From positions 1 to 55,029 of the forward strand of contig CATKCE010000060.1 of assembly GCA_949744905.1 (NCBI GenBank): a DNA stretch of 55,029 nucleotides, written 5' to 3'. The translations under genes were made by a program, and so were the position numbers. Below the pieces are notes generated by a model, which worked only from the letters and a program-made list of their open reading frames with translations, searched no databases and was not told the origin of the DNA. Source of the DNA: an uncultured bacterium (GTDB taxonomy: Bacteria > Bacillota > Clostridia > Christensenellales > Pumilibacteraceae). Of this stretch, positions 29,316 through 38,061 are shown in pieces (position 1 is the stretch's first letter; the number at the start of each line of letters is the position of its first letter).

Positions 29316-30140
29316 CTATTTTTCTTCGGTAACGAAAATTCTTGTTCCGTCGGCTTTGCCGCTTACCGCTTCTTCTATATCGGAATCCGCACCGGCGATT
29401 ATGACCCGTACTCCCGCGGTTATACACGGTTTTATATATTCGAGCTTGGCTCTGGCTCCGTTTGCGCCCGCCCGGGACGCGCCGTCGCACAGCAGTTTTA
29501 TCTTGTCTATCTTTTCCAACACCTCGGCGGCGGTGGGCGCGCTTATCTCTCGTATAAGCGTCTCGGGACACTTAACGTCTTCGTATATTCCGCTTAGCGT
29601 GGAAAATATCAGCAGCGTTTTCGCTTTGACGAGACACGCTATCTGCGCAGCTGTCTCATCGTTGTCCACAAGCTCCACCACTTCGCTCTTTTCGCGCTGC
29701 AACTGCTTTATTTCCATCTTGCGGTTTTCCTCGCAGGATACCGCATCGTTATAATTTATTATTGGCACGGCGTTTTGCGCCGGCATCCGCAACAACATCT
29801 GCCGTATGCTCTCGCGCTTTTCGGGATTGTTGAAGTGCCCGTGCTCCACAAGCACCTGCCTTACGCCGTAACGCGCGTCCACGAAATTGCGGTAAGTCTG
29901 CATAAGCACCGTTTGCCCCTGCGCCGCGTAATCCATTTTCACTTCGTCGGGCAAGCCGTCAAGCTCGCGCCCCGAACGCATGATATAGTCGAGCCGCCCG
30001 ATCTCCGTCGCTCCGCTCGACACCCAAACCATGCCGGGACGCAACTGCCGCGAAAGCCGCGCGAATTTATTGTAGTCTATGGTATGGTGCGCGCTGTCTA
30101 TAAGCGCCATAGAACCTATCTTGCCGACTAAATCTATCAT
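29316..30140 (-). CDS. Amino-acid-kinase family protein, glutamate 5-kinase-like
   Basis: A 274-aa single-domain kinase of the ProB/UMP kinase/carbamate kinase fold. Visible motifs are an altered N-terminal glycine-lysine strand (LVGKIGSMALID), VSSGATEIGR (ProB: VSSGAIAAG), VPIINYNDAVS (ProB: VPI.NENDTV) and VDNDETAAQIACLV (ProB: GDNDTLSA.VA). These make ProB the nearest relative. It lacks the C-terminal PUA domain, and no proA gene is adjacent. The nucleotide-site motif is also not canonical, so the substrate could differ from glutamate. It is the first gene of an operon with the YitT-family protein. The promoter carries an operator-like palindrome, suggesting repression, possibly by the divergent winged-helix regulator. 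Confidence 0.75.
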   Translation of the reverse strand: MIDLVGKIGSMALIDSAHHTIDYNKFARLSRQLRPGMVWVSSGATEIGRLDYIMRSGRELDGLPDEVKMDYAAQGQTVLMQTYRNFVDARYGVRQVLVEHGHFNNPEKRESIRQMLLRMPAQNAVPIINYNDAVSCEENRKMEIKQLQREKSEVVELVDNDETAAQIACLVKAKTLLIFSTLSGIYEDVKCPETLIREISAPTAAEVLEKIDKIKLLCDGASRAGANGARAKLEYIKPCITAGVRVIIAGADSDIEEAVSGKADGTRIFVTEEK

Positions 30141-30227
30141 AAATCGCGGTGTGACCTCTCCTGATCCGTTAACAAAACAAAACGCGCCGCAAAGCGAAAA
30201 ACCCTTTACCGTCCGCGTTTCGATATA

Positions 30228-30256
30228 ATAATATCACACGTAAAAAAACGTGTCAA
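30228..30256 (-). promoter_or_regulatory. Promoter of the amino-acid kinase–YitT operon with embedded palindrome
   Basis: Minus strand TTGACA (30251-30256), 17-base spacer, TATTAT (30228-30233). The inverted repeat ACACGT-A6-ACGTGT (30236-30253) fills the spacer and overlaps the -35 box, the ideal place for a repressor site. Confidence 0.75.
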
Positions 30257-30315
30257 GCAACGACGCAGTTTACGCGGTGTAAAAAATGTTGCCGCCGCCG
30301 ATTTTTAATTTGATG

Positions 30316-30344
30316 TTGCAAAAACCGCAGGCGTGTGGTATAAT
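30316..30344 (+). promoter_or_regulatory. Promoter of the ArsR-type regulator, predicted leaderless transcript
   Basis: TTGCAA (30316-30321), 17-base spacer, TATAAT (30339-30344), then six bases to the ATG at 30351. The -10 box lies inside the longer ORF proposed by the track, which argues against the upstream start. Confidence 0.8.
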
Positions 30345-30350
30345 TTCTAC

Positions 30351-31235
30351 ATGAAACATTTTTCCGCGCTGATAGACGCATATTCGATGTGCGAAGCGAT
30401 AGGCAGCCAGGTGCGTATGGACATACTGTCCGAGATACTCGAACACCGCTCGATAACGCTCAGCGACCTTGCCAAAAATCTGCATTTGACCAACGGCGCG
30501 CTCACTCCGCACATAAAAAAACTGGAAAGCGCGGGGCTTATACGCGTCGCCGAGGAGCCCGGCAAACGCGGAACCGCAAAGCTGTGTTCTATCGCGCTCG
30601 ACAAGATAGTCATAGACGTGGCATCGTTTCTGCCGGAAAAAGCGCAGTCGTTCGTCATACCCGTGGGACAATACCGCTCGGCTTCGCCGCGCCGCCGCTG
30701 CGCCCTCGTGGGCGCAAAGGGCTTTATCGGCGAGACCGACGACCCCCGTTACTTTACTTATCCCGAACACGCCGACTGCATAGGGCTATGGCTTTCCGAC
30801 GGATCGGTAACGTACACCCTGCCTTCGCCTCCGTCGGGCGGTCCGGCAATATCGGAAATACGCTTCCACTTCGAGATAAGCGCGGTGCCGTCTGGCGGCG
30901 ATATTCTGCCCGGACAAATATCCGCATATATCGACGACGTTCCGCTCGGCGCCGCCACGCTCCCCGCCGAAAACCGCGACCGCAAAGGCAGTCTCAACCC
31001 CGACTGGTACGATACAGTATATCCTCAGTACGGAAGCCTGAAGACGCTTTCGGTAAACGCGCGCGGCTGTTACTGGGACGGAATAAAGATATCCGAAGTT
31101 ACTCTCGCCCGACTCAGCGAACTCAAAACTTTTACGCTCGCGTCGAAATCGGGTTTCGCTCTGTTCGGAAAAAACTTCGGCGACTATTCGGTAGACCTCG
31201 GCTATACATTGGAATACGACGACGCCAAACTGTAA
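30351..31235 (+). CDS. ArsR-type winged-helix regulator with C-terminal beta-rich domain
   Basis: A 294-aa protein. Residues 1-75 are a winged helix of the ArsR class (MCEAIGSQVRMDILSEIL, ITLSDLAKNLHLTNGALTPHIKKLESAGLI, then a wing with EPGKRGTAKLCSI). The remaining 200 residues are unlike ordinary ArsR sensors. They are beta-rich with a carbohydrate- or ligand-binding-like appearance (FTYPEHADCIGLWLSDG, RFHFEISA, DWYDTVYPQYG, YWDGIKISE), so the signal is probably a bound small molecule. I choose ATG 30351, not the GTG at 30333, because the -10 box covers the latter. It is divergent from the kinase–YitT operon, its most likely target. A strong terminator follows. Confidence 0.85.
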   Translation: MKHFSALIDAYSMCEAIGSQVRMDILSEILEHRSITLSDLAKNLHLTNGALTPHIKKLESAGLIRVAEEPGKRGTAKLCSIALDKIVIDVASFLPEKAQSFVIPVGQYRSASPRRRCALVGAKGFIGETDDPRYFTYPEHADCIGLWLSDGSVTYTLPSPPSGGPAISEIRFHFEISAVPSGGDILPGQISAYIDDVPLGAATLPAENRDRKGSLNPDWYDTVYPQYGSLKTLSVNARGCYWDGIKISEVTLARLSELKTFTLASKSGFALFGKNFGDYSVDLGYTLEYDDAKL

Positions 31236-31254
31236 ATTTTTTTGCAGATACGAC

Positions 31255-31288
31255 AAACGCGGACGCCATTTCGCCGTCCGCGTTTTTT
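31255..31288 (+). terminator. Terminator of the ArsR-type regulator gene
   Basis: AAACGCGGACG (31255-31265) pairs perfectly with CGTCCGCGTTT (31275-31285), nine-base loop, followed by a T-run (31283-31288). It separates this gene from the convergent pfkA. Confidence 0.9.
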
Positions 31289-31321
31289 CATGCTGTTTTT
31301 ACGATACGCCCCCGCCGCAAG

Positions 31322-32281
31322 TCAGCGCGCCACGACGCTCGCCATATTGTAAAGATCGAGATCGAATTTCTTTTTCATCTGGCATGCTTTAACGATATCT
31401 TCGTCGTAGAACTTGTTGTTTCGTATTCCGATAACGCGGTTTCCCACGCCTTTTTCCAAAAGTTGAACGGCATGCACTCCCATAGACGTGCCCAAAAACC
31501 GGTCTTTCATGCTGGGGCTCCCGCCGCGTTGCAAATGCCCGAGAACCGTACTGCGTATGCTCAACCCCGTGCGCTCGGATATCTGTTTTGCCAAATCGTC
31601 GGCTTTGCCCGCGCCCTCGGCAAGCACTACGATACCGCTGTGCTTTCCGCGTTGTTTGCTGGCTTCCAGACGCTCGCAAACACGCACTATGTCTATTTTA
31701 TGTTCCGGAACTATTATTACTTCCGCGCCGCCGCCAAGCCCCGCGTACAGCGCAAGGTCGCCGCAGTTGCGCCCCATAACTTCCACTATAGATACGCGGT
31801 CGTGGCTGGACATGGTATCGCGTATTTTGTTTATGGCGTCAAGAATGGTATTGCACGCCGTATCGAATCCGAGTGTAAAATCGGTATACGCCAGATCGTT
31901 GTCTATCGTGCCCGGAATCCCTATAGACGGAAAGCCCAGTTCGCTTAGCGCCTTCGCACCCATAAACGAGCCGTCGCCTCCTATGACGATGAGTCCCTCT
32001 ATGCCCTTTGCTTTAAGTTGTTCGTATGCGAGCTTTTGTCCCTCGGCGGTCTTCATCTCGGGACAACGCGCGGTCCGCAGCACGGTGCCGCCGCGCTGAA
32101 TGATATCGGAAACGCTGCGCATGTTCATATCTATAAACTTGCCCTCTAACAGCCCGGCATAGCCGCGCTCGACTCCCGCTACTTCCATGCCGGCAAATAT
32201 GCCGTAACGCACAACGGCGCGTATAGCCGCGTTCATTCCGGGCGCGTCGCCGCCCGACGTAAGTACAGCGATTTTATTCAT
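31322..32281 (-). CDS. pfkA: ATP-dependent 6-phosphofructokinase
   Basis: A 319-aa PfkA that phosphorylates fructose 6-phosphate to the 1,6-bisphosphate (EC 2.7.1.11), the committed step of glycolysis. Visible family sites are GGDAPGMNAAIR (ATP binding), IGGDGSFMGA with the Gly-Asp-Gly loop of ATP enzymes, the catalytic PGTIDND, EVMGRNCGDLAL and LGHLQRGGSPS. Length equals the family norm (319-320 aa). The ATG is preceded by GGAGGAAGCT. It is the last gene of the murB-whiA-dnaE cluster but has its own promoter in the 177-base gap after dnaE. Confidence 0.97.
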   Translation of the reverse strand: MNKIAVLTSGGDAPGMNAAIRAVVRYGIFAGMEVAGVERGYAGLLEGKFIDMNMRSVSDIIQRGGTVLRTARCPEMKTAEGQKLAYEQLKAKGIEGLIVIGGDGSFMGAKALSELGFPSIGIPGTIDNDLAYTDFTLGFDTACNTILDAINKIRDTMSSHDRVSIVEVMGRNCGDLALYAGLGGGAEVIIVPEHKIDIVRVCERLEASKQRGKHSGIVVLAEGAGKADDLAKQISERTGLSIRSTVLGHLQRGGSPSMKDRFLGTSMGVHAVQLLEKGVGNRVIGIRNNKFYDEDIVKACQMKKKFDLDLYNMASVVAR

Positions 32282-32322
32282 AGCTTCCTCCGACGAAATA
32301 TGATTGAACTTTCACCGATACT

Positions 32323-32351
32323 ATTATATCAAAGAAAATATACGAAAACAA
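32323..32351 (-). promoter_or_regulatory. Promoter of pfkA
   Basis: Minus strand TTGTTT (32346-32351), 17-base spacer, extended -10 TGATATAAT with TATAAT at 32323-32328. A leader of about 35 bases carries the GGAGGA site. Confidence 0.75.
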
Positions 32352-32458
32352 CTGTTTATCCGCGTTTTTTATGCTGTCTAAACGGCAATTTACGCTCTAC
32401 CGAGCCGAACGCGGCCGCGTACACGAGTACTCGCGCGCGGTCGATTATATCGAGTGGT

Positions 32459-35400
32459 TCAGCTCCGTGTGGCGACTTTCACGTTGTCGCTCCCCATGAG
32501 CCCCTTGGCTTCGCTGATAAGACTATCGCTTATATCCACTCCGATGCCGAGAGGATACAACTTGCCGTCGTCCAGATTTTTACAATACGTCTCGTCCCTG
32601 CCGGGATAAGCCGAAAGGATATCCTGCAGGTTATCCATAAGCGACGGGTCGCTGTTATCGAAAGAAAGATAAAAGCATATCATTTTGGGCGGGGTCTCGG
32701 GAGTTACGTCCTGCCACGGCACGATACTATCCACCCACACCGTGACGCTGTCCTCGCGGTTTTTTATCTTACCGCTCACCGTAACCATAGTATCCTTGAC
32801 GAAGACGTTTTTCAGTTTTTTATAAGTATAACCGGTAAGCATGATATCTACCGTGCCGTAAAGGTCTTCGAGTTTTCCTATCGCTATCTCCTTTCCGGTT
32901 TTGGTAATCTTCTTTTCCGCCTCAATGAGCATGCCGCCCAGCTTTACGACGGTATCGTCTTTTAAGCCGACGGTTTCGCCGTCGTCGTTCTCGCTCGGCA
33001 GAATATTGGAAGAATTGTGCTCGTACTGTCTGAGATGTCCGGTAAATTCCTCCAACGGATGTCCGGTAAGATAAACGCCCGCGACCTCTTTTTCTTTCCC
33101 CAGCTTTACTCCCAGAGGATACTCGCGCATATCCGGATATTCAAACGAATCCAGTTCGGCGCAGGCGTCGCTCATATCGAAAAAGGAAAACTGTCCTTTA
33201 AGCCTCGCCGCGCGGTCTTTGTTTACTCGGTCTATCACGCTTTCGTACACCGCGATGTACTGGCTGCGCGTCTTTCCGAGGCAGTCGAACGCCCCCGCGT
33301 ATATAAGGCTTTCGAGCATGCGTTTGTTGAGTTGCGCGTTTTCTATACGCTTTACAAACTGCACGAAGTCGGTAAATTCCCCTCCGCGTTCGCGCTCTTT
33401 GACGATTTCTTCAATTATGCTTTTGCCCACGTTTTTTATAGCCACCAGTCCCACGCGCACCGCGCCGTTTTCAACGGTGAACTCCTCGTAAGATTTGTTT
33501 ATGGAGGGCGGCAAAACGGTGACGTTGCGCTCTTTGAGATAGCCGAGATAGTTCCTTATCTCGTCAATGCTGGTTATTCGGTTATTGAGAACGGCGGTAA
33601 TGAATTCCACCGGATAATAACATTTGAGATACGCAGTCTGATAGGCAAGATACGCGTACGCCGCGGCGTGGCTTTTATTAAAAGCGTACGAGGCGAACGC
33701 TATCATGTCGTCGTATATCTTATTGGCGACCTTTTCCGGGACGCCGTTTTTTATACATCCCGGTATCTCCACGCCGTGGTCCACGGTGCCGTGGACGAAC
33801 ACCTCGCGCTCCTTTTCCATGGCGTCCACTTTTTTCTTGCTCATCATGCGGCGCACGTTGTCGGCTCTGCCCAAAGTATATCCGCCAAGCGCCTGCACCA
33901 TTTGCATGACCTGCTCCTGGTAAACCATTATGCCGTAAGAAACTTCAAGTATAGGCTTTGTAAGCGGATGGTCGTATTTTATCTTGTCGGGATTCTTTTT
34001 ATTGAAAACGTAGTCGTCTATCTTGTCCATAGGACCGGGGCGGTAAAGCGATATTCCGGCTATGATATCTTCGAGGCAGGACGGTTTTAAGTCGCGCATG
34101 AACTTTTTCATGCCCTCGGATTCAAGCTGGAATACGGCGTGCGTGTCGCCCTCGCCTATCAACTTGTAAACGCCCGCGTCGTCGTACTCCATATCGTAAA
34201 AGTCTATGTCCCGTCCCTGCGTGACTTTTATTATGTCTACCGCTTTTTTTATATCGGTAAGAGTGCGCAGTCCCAAAAAGTCCATTTTAAGGAGCCCCAA
34301 CTCCTCGCACTCTATCATGTTGAATTCGGTGGTAATGTTGCCGTCGCCGGTCTTTGCCATGGGAACGTGGTCGGATATCGGGTCGCGACATATTATAACG
34401 CCCGCCGCGTGCATGCCGGTCTGGCGCGGCATGCCTTCTATGCGCATCGCCATATCCAGTATCACCTTCGCCATCTCGTTGTTTTCGTAAAGCTCTACAA
34501 GTTCGCCGATTACCGGGCTGGGTTCGTTGTCCTTCCACTTTTGCAAACCGAGGATATGGGCGAGATGTTTCTTGCCCATCATTGCGGGGATCAGCTTCGT
34601 TATCTTCTCCACTTCGGAATAAGGATAATTGTAAACGCGCCCCACGTCCTTTACGGCGGCCTTCGCCGCCATGGTGCCGAAAGTAACTATCTGCGAGACG
34701 TTCTGTGCTCCGTACTTTCCGGTAACGTACTGTATAACAAGCTCGCGCTTATCCACGCAAAAGTCGATATCGAAGTCGGGGTTGCTGACTCGTTCTGAAT
34801 TTAAGAACCGCTCGAATATCAACTGGTATTTTAACGGATTTACTTTGGTTATGCCTATCGCATACGCCACTATGCTTCCCACGCCGCTACCGCGCCCCGG
34901 CCCCACAGGAACGTCGTGCGTTTCCGACCAGTGTATAAAGTCCCATACGATGAGGAAATAGTCCACGAATCCCAGTCTGTGGATAACGCCCAATTCGTAC
35001 TCGGCCCGCTTTTCGATTTCGTCGGTAATGGTTTTGTATTTACGATTCAAGCCGTCGTAAGTCAGTTTGCGCAAAAATTCGTACGGCTCGCTTCCGTCTT
35101 CGGGATAATACGACGGCAACAGCGGCTCCTTGCGGAAATAATAACAGCCGTCGCACTTGTCCGCTATCGCCACAGTTGTTTCGAGGCTCTCGGAAAGTGT
35201 AGGAAAAAGCGAAAGCATTTCGTCGTAGCTTTTAAGGTAAAATTCCTTTGTGGGGAAATATCCGTCGTCGGTGACTCCCTCGTCGCTCACAGCGTCGCTG
35301 TCGCTCCGAATCTCGTCCTCGTTGTAGACCATGGTGGTGCGGAAAGAAATACACTGCAATACCTTTTGCATGTTCGCGTCGTCGCGGGTAAGGTAGTGGA

Positions 35401-36082
35401 CGTCGTTTGTAGCGACAATTTTAACGCCGTTGTCCCTCGCAAGTTTTACGAGATGCGGCAAAACGACTTTCTGGTCCTTGATGTTGTGGTCCTGTATCTC
35501 TATGTAAAAATCCTCGCCGAAAAGACGCTTGAATTCTTTTACGTGATCGTCGGCTTTTTTCATATCTCCGGCAAGGATAGCCTGCGGTATAACGCCCGCG
35601 ATACACGCCGACAAGCATATAAGCCCCTCGGTGTACTGCCGCAAAAGTTCCATATCTATGCGCGGTTTGTAATATAAGCCCTCGGTATACGCGAGCGATA
35701 CCAGCTTTATGAGATTTTTATATCCCGTCTCGTTTTTTGCAAGCAAAACAAGATGGTTGTATTTGGGCATCTTGCCGCCCGAACTTGATTTTTCGCGCAT
35801 GTTTTCGCACATGTAAAGTTCGCACCCAATTATCGGCTTTACCTTATAAGGGCGCTTTTCCGCCATGAATTCGTAAAAATCCGCTTTGGGGTCGGTATAC
35901 TTTACCGCCGCTTTCACAAATTCCAGTACTCCGTACATATTGCCGTGGTCGGTTATCGCCACAGCCGGCATATCCATATCGCCGCACGCCGAAAACAGCT
36001 TTCCTATGCGCGTAGCGCCGTCGAGCAGACTGTATTCGGTATGCACGTGCAAATGAACGAATTCTTTTTTCGGACCTTCCAT
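32459..36082 (-). CDS. dnaE: DNA polymerase III alpha subunit, DnaE type
   Basis: A 1207-aa replicative polymerase subunit. The N-terminal PHP domain is intact-looking (HLHVHTEYSLLDGATRI, AITDHGNMYG). The polymerase core carries the catalytic aspartates in PDFDIDFCVDKR, the GPGRGSGVGSIVAYAIGIT loop, and the QTGMHAAGVIIC and YRPGPMD motifs. A tandem helix-hairpin-helix region and a C-terminal OB domain (GGMLIEAEKKITKTGKEIA) follow. It is the non-PolC form. The start is the ATG at 36082 with GGAG ten bases upstream; the track's TTG at 36097 overlaps that site. It follows the Crh-like gene by 57 bases in the conserved whiA cluster. Confidence 0.96.
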   Translation of the reverse strand: MEGPKKEFVHLHVHTEYSLLDGATRIGKLFSACGDMDMPAVAITDHGNMYGVLEFVKAAVKYTDPKADFYEFMAEKRPYKVKPIIGCELYMCENMREKSSSGGKMPKYNHLVLLAKNETGYKNLIKLVSLAYTEGLYYKPRIDMELLRQYTEGLICLSACIAGVIPQAILAGDMKKADDHVKEFKRLFGEDFYIEIQDHNIKDQKVVLPHLVKLARDNGVKIVATNDVHYLTRDDANMQKVLQCISFRTTMVYNEDEIRSDSDAVSDEGVTDDGYFPTKEFYLKSYDEMLSLFPTLSESLETTVAIADKCDGCYYFRKEPLLPSYYPEDGSEPYEFLRKLTYDGLNRKYKTITDEIEKRAEYELGVIHRLGFVDYFLIVWDFIHWSETHDVPVGPGRGSGVGSIVAYAIGITKVNPLKYQLIFERFLNSERVSNPDFDIDFCVDKRELVIQYVTGKYGAQNVSQIVTFGTMAAKAAVKDVGRVYNYPYSEVEKITKLIPAMMGKKHLAHILGLQKWKDNEPSPVIGELVELYENNEMAKVILDMAMRIEGMPRQTGMHAAGVIICRDPISDHVPMAKTGDGNITTEFNMIECEELGLLKMDFLGLRTLTDIKKAVDIIKVTQGRDIDFYDMEYDDAGVYKLIGEGDTHAVFQLESEGMKKFMRDLKPSCLEDIIAGISLYRPGPMDKIDDYVFNKKNPDKIKYDHPLTKPILEVSYGIMVYQEQVMQMVQALGGYTLGRADNVRRMMSKKKVDAMEKEREVFVHGTVDHGVEIPGCIKNGVPEKVANKIYDDMIAFASYAFNKSHAAAYAYLAYQTAYLKCYYPVEFITAVLNNRITSIDEIRNYLGYLKERNVTVLPPSINKSYEEFTVENGAVRVGLVAIKNVGKSIIEEIVKERERGGEFTDFVQFVKRIENAQLNKRMLESLIYAGAFDCLGKTRSQYIAVYESVIDRVNKDRAARLKGQFSFFDMSDACAELDSFEYPDMREYPLGVKLGKEKEVAGVYLTGHPLEEFTGHLRQYEHNSSNILPSENDDGETVGLKDDTVVKLGGMLIEAEKKITKTGKEIAIGKLEDLYGTVDIMLTGYTYKKLKNVFVKDTMVTVSGKIKNREDSVTVWVDSIVPWQDVTPETPPKMICFYLSFDNSDPSLMDNLQDILSAYPGRDETYCKNLDDGKLYPLGIGVDISDSLISEAKGLMGSDNVKVATRS

Positions 36083-36139
36083 GTATGTTCTCTCCAAGTA
36101 TGTTTTTTCTCTCGTCCGAGCCCGGTATAGACCGCGGCG

Positions 36140-36388
36140 TTACCGCGCGCCCAGTTGTTTTACCGTAACGTCGAGCGCTTCTTCCTGGTCGTCGCCTTTT
36201 GCTATAACGGTGACCGCGTCTCCGCGTTTCAACGCCATGCTGACTATTCCCATAAGGCTTTTGGCGTTTATCTTTTTTGTCCCCATTTCCAGAGTTATCT
36301 CGCTGTCGAAACGCATACAGCGCCCCACGAGCCTCTGCGCGTCGATATTGGTAAACTCCTTTCCTACGCGCGTCTCCTTAAATACCAT
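36140..36388 (-). CDS. HPr-like protein lacking the phosphoacceptor histidine (Crh-type)
   Basis: An 82-aa protein with the HPr fold pattern, including KKINAKSLMGIVSMALKRGDAVTVIA and the end EEALDVTVKQL. The HPr kinase target serine is kept (Ser44 in AKSLMG, equal to Ser46 of HPr). However, the GxHARP active site is replaced by NIDAQRL, with Asp16 where His15 should be, so it cannot accept phosphate from enzyme I in the normal way. B. subtilis Crh, encoded at the same place beside whiA, likewise lacks His15 (Gln there). It is therefore likely a CcpA co-regulator or metabolic switch. It starts on the base after the whiA stop, with GGAGG upstream inside whiA. Confidence 0.88.
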   Translation of the reverse strand: MVFKETRVGKEFTNIDAQRLVGRCMRFDSEITLEMGTKKINAKSLMGIVSMALKRGDAVTVIAKGDDQEEALDVTVKQLGAR

Positions 36389-37321
36389 TTATCCTTCCTC
36401 CCTGTCGGTTTCTCCGTCTCCCGCGCAAACCGCCGCAAGACGACGCATGCGGTTTTTAAGTCCGCTTTTGGTTATGCCCAGCAATTGAGCAAGCTGAGAA
36501 TAGCTGTAATCGGGATGCGCGAGCCTTGCCTCGGCCGTCTCGCGCAAAACTCCCGAAAGAACGGTAACGTCCATATCTTTTATAAACGCTATCTGTTTCA
36601 GCCCCGTGTCTATCTGCTTGTCTATATTGTGCATATCGCAGTTTTGCTGGCGGTTTATATGCTCGCTCATCTGGCGCGACGCAAGCAGCGAATTAAATTC
36701 CAGCACCGTCTTAGCGGCTCCCATAAGCGCGAGACAGTCGCTTATTGCCTCGCTGTCCTTTACGTACACCACCGCGCGAGATTTGCGCACCGCAAGCCCG
36801 GCGGATATCCCGTACCCGCGCAGTATCGCCGAAAAGTCCTCGGCAATACTCTTGCGCCCGAACGAAAATTCCAGATGGTACTGACCCGCCGAAAGACTGC
36901 CCGCGCCCAGATACGCCCCTCTTACGTACGCCGCCGAACTCTGTCCCGAAGCGAATTCGCCGGCTATATGTTCGCACACGCCGACGCCGCCGTCGCATGT
37001 CAGCACGTTGCACGAGCACAACAGTCCGAGCGCGTCCTCTATCACTATCTCTATCCTCTTGTTTTTGCGCTCCACGCGGCAATCGCGGGCGGTAAGGTCT
37101 TTTGCTGCTGCGCGCACCGCGTCCGCCAGAGTATCGTTTTCGGTAGATACCGTTACGGCGACCTGCATGCCGTGGATTATAAGCGACCCGCTGGAAAGGA
37201 TAAGAGCCGACAAAAACGCCCGCTTGTCCCTGTCCGACGAAAGCGGCTTGCCCGCTATCTCCTCTTTACTCAGTTTTCCGAGTCCGGCGTAAGCCGCCGC
37301 GCCGCCTTTTACGCCGTTCAT
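36389..37321 (-). CDS. whiA: WhiA-family DNA-binding protein
   Basis: A 310-aa protein with an N-terminal LAGLIDADG-homing-endonuclease-like fold (RGAYLGAGSLSAGQYHLEF) and a C-terminal helix-turn-helix (HPDYSYSQLAQLLGITKSGLKNRMRRL). WhiA binds DNA in Gram-positive bacteria and affects cell division and chromosome segregation. The track's 402-aa ORF includes 92 basic, low-complexity residues that are a shadow of the PHP gene. The true start is the ATG at 37321, overlapping the PHP stop by four bases (ATGA). Usually rapZ and glmR lie directly upstream; here a PHP gene does. Confidence 0.93.
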   Translation of the reverse strand: MNGVKGGAAAYAGLGKLSKEEIAGKPLSSDRDKRAFLSALILSSGSLIIHGMQVAVTVSTENDTLADAVRAAAKDLTARDCRVERKNKRIEIVIEDALGLLCSCNVLTCDGGVGVCEHIAGEFASGQSSAAYVRGAYLGAGSLSAGQYHLEFSFGRKSIAEDFSAILRGYGISAGLAVRKSRAVVYVKDSEAISDCLALMGAAKTVLEFNSLLASRQMSEHINRQQNCDMHNIDKQIDTGLKQIAFIKDMDVTVLSGVLRETAEARLAHPDYSYSQLAQLLGITKSGLKNRMRRLAAVCAGDGETDREEG

Positions 37322-38061
37322 TTTGCGCCTCCCCGTCCGCTGCGGAAATCGGGCAGTCGGTCGTAATTGGCTATCGCGGACATCGGTATCCCCACCCGCC
37401 GTATCCTTTCGAGCGGCAACGAAAAATCGCCCACTCTGCCAGGAGAATGCGCGTCGCTGTCGCACACGAACTCGCATCCTTCTTCCGCCGCTTCGGCAAG
37501 TTGCGCGTCGGTAAGATATATTCTTTTGCCGTTGAGTTCGAAGTATGTCCCGAAATGTCTGCACGCCCGAGCGACTTCGCGCACATCGCATTTGCAACCG
37601 TTTCCGGGATGCGACAGGATATCTATCGCGTTATTTTCTATCGCTTTGACGTATGCCTCGGTATTGCGCGCAATAGTAGCGGCCTTGGCGAGCCCGAGAT
37701 TGTTGCTCCAAAAATACGCCGTTTCGCTTCCCCAAACGAGTTTATGGTAACCGCATACGACCATGTCCAGCCACTGCTTGTCCGACTCGCGCACGTCTAT
37801 GCGTCCTTTGCGCCCCAAAATATTCGACTCGACGCTAAGGTACGTTTTTACCTGCGGGTATTTTTGTTTTAATACGTTTAACTGTTCGCGCATGCGGGGC
37901 AGTTCGCAACGTCTTACCCCAAACGCCATGTGTCCGAAGCCGTGATCGCTTATCGCTATCTCTTTTAGACCTTTGCGCGCGGCGACGAGAACGTTGTCCT
38001 CTATACTGCCCTTGCCGTGACTGTACACGGTATGAGTATGATAATCGCCCAAAAACGCCAT
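37318..38061 (-). CDS. PHP-domain phosphoesterase (YcdX-like)
   Basis: A 247-aa single PHP domain. The metal-binding motifs are DYHTHTVYSHGKGS, AISDHGFGH, an internal VESNILG, DILSHPGNG and CDSDAHSPG. This is the YcdX-type trinuclear zinc phosphatase group, distinct from the histidinol-phosphatase at 49.9 kb. Its physiological substrate is unknown. It sits between murB (its ATG is directly adjacent to the murB stop) and whiA (four-base overlap). This position is conserved in many Clostridia and suggests a role tied to cell-wall or growth control. Confidence 0.88.
   Translation of the reverse strand: MAFLGDYHTHTVYSHGKGSIEDNVLVAARKGLKEIAISDHGFGHMAFGVRRCELPRMREQLNVLKQKYPQVKTYLSVESNILGRKGRIDVRESDKQWLDMVVCGYHKLVWGSETAYFWSNNLGLAKAATIARNTEAYVKAIENNAIDILSHPGNGCKCDVREVARACRHFGTYFELNGKRIYLTDAQLAEAAEEGCEFVCDSDAHSPGRVGDFSLPLERIRRVGIPMSAIANYDRLPDFRSGRGGAK

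Noticed and set aside
36389-37597. 402-aa form of WhiA
   Set aside because: The first 92 residues are basic low-complexity sequence overlapping the PHP gene; WhiA homology starts after the ATG at 37321.
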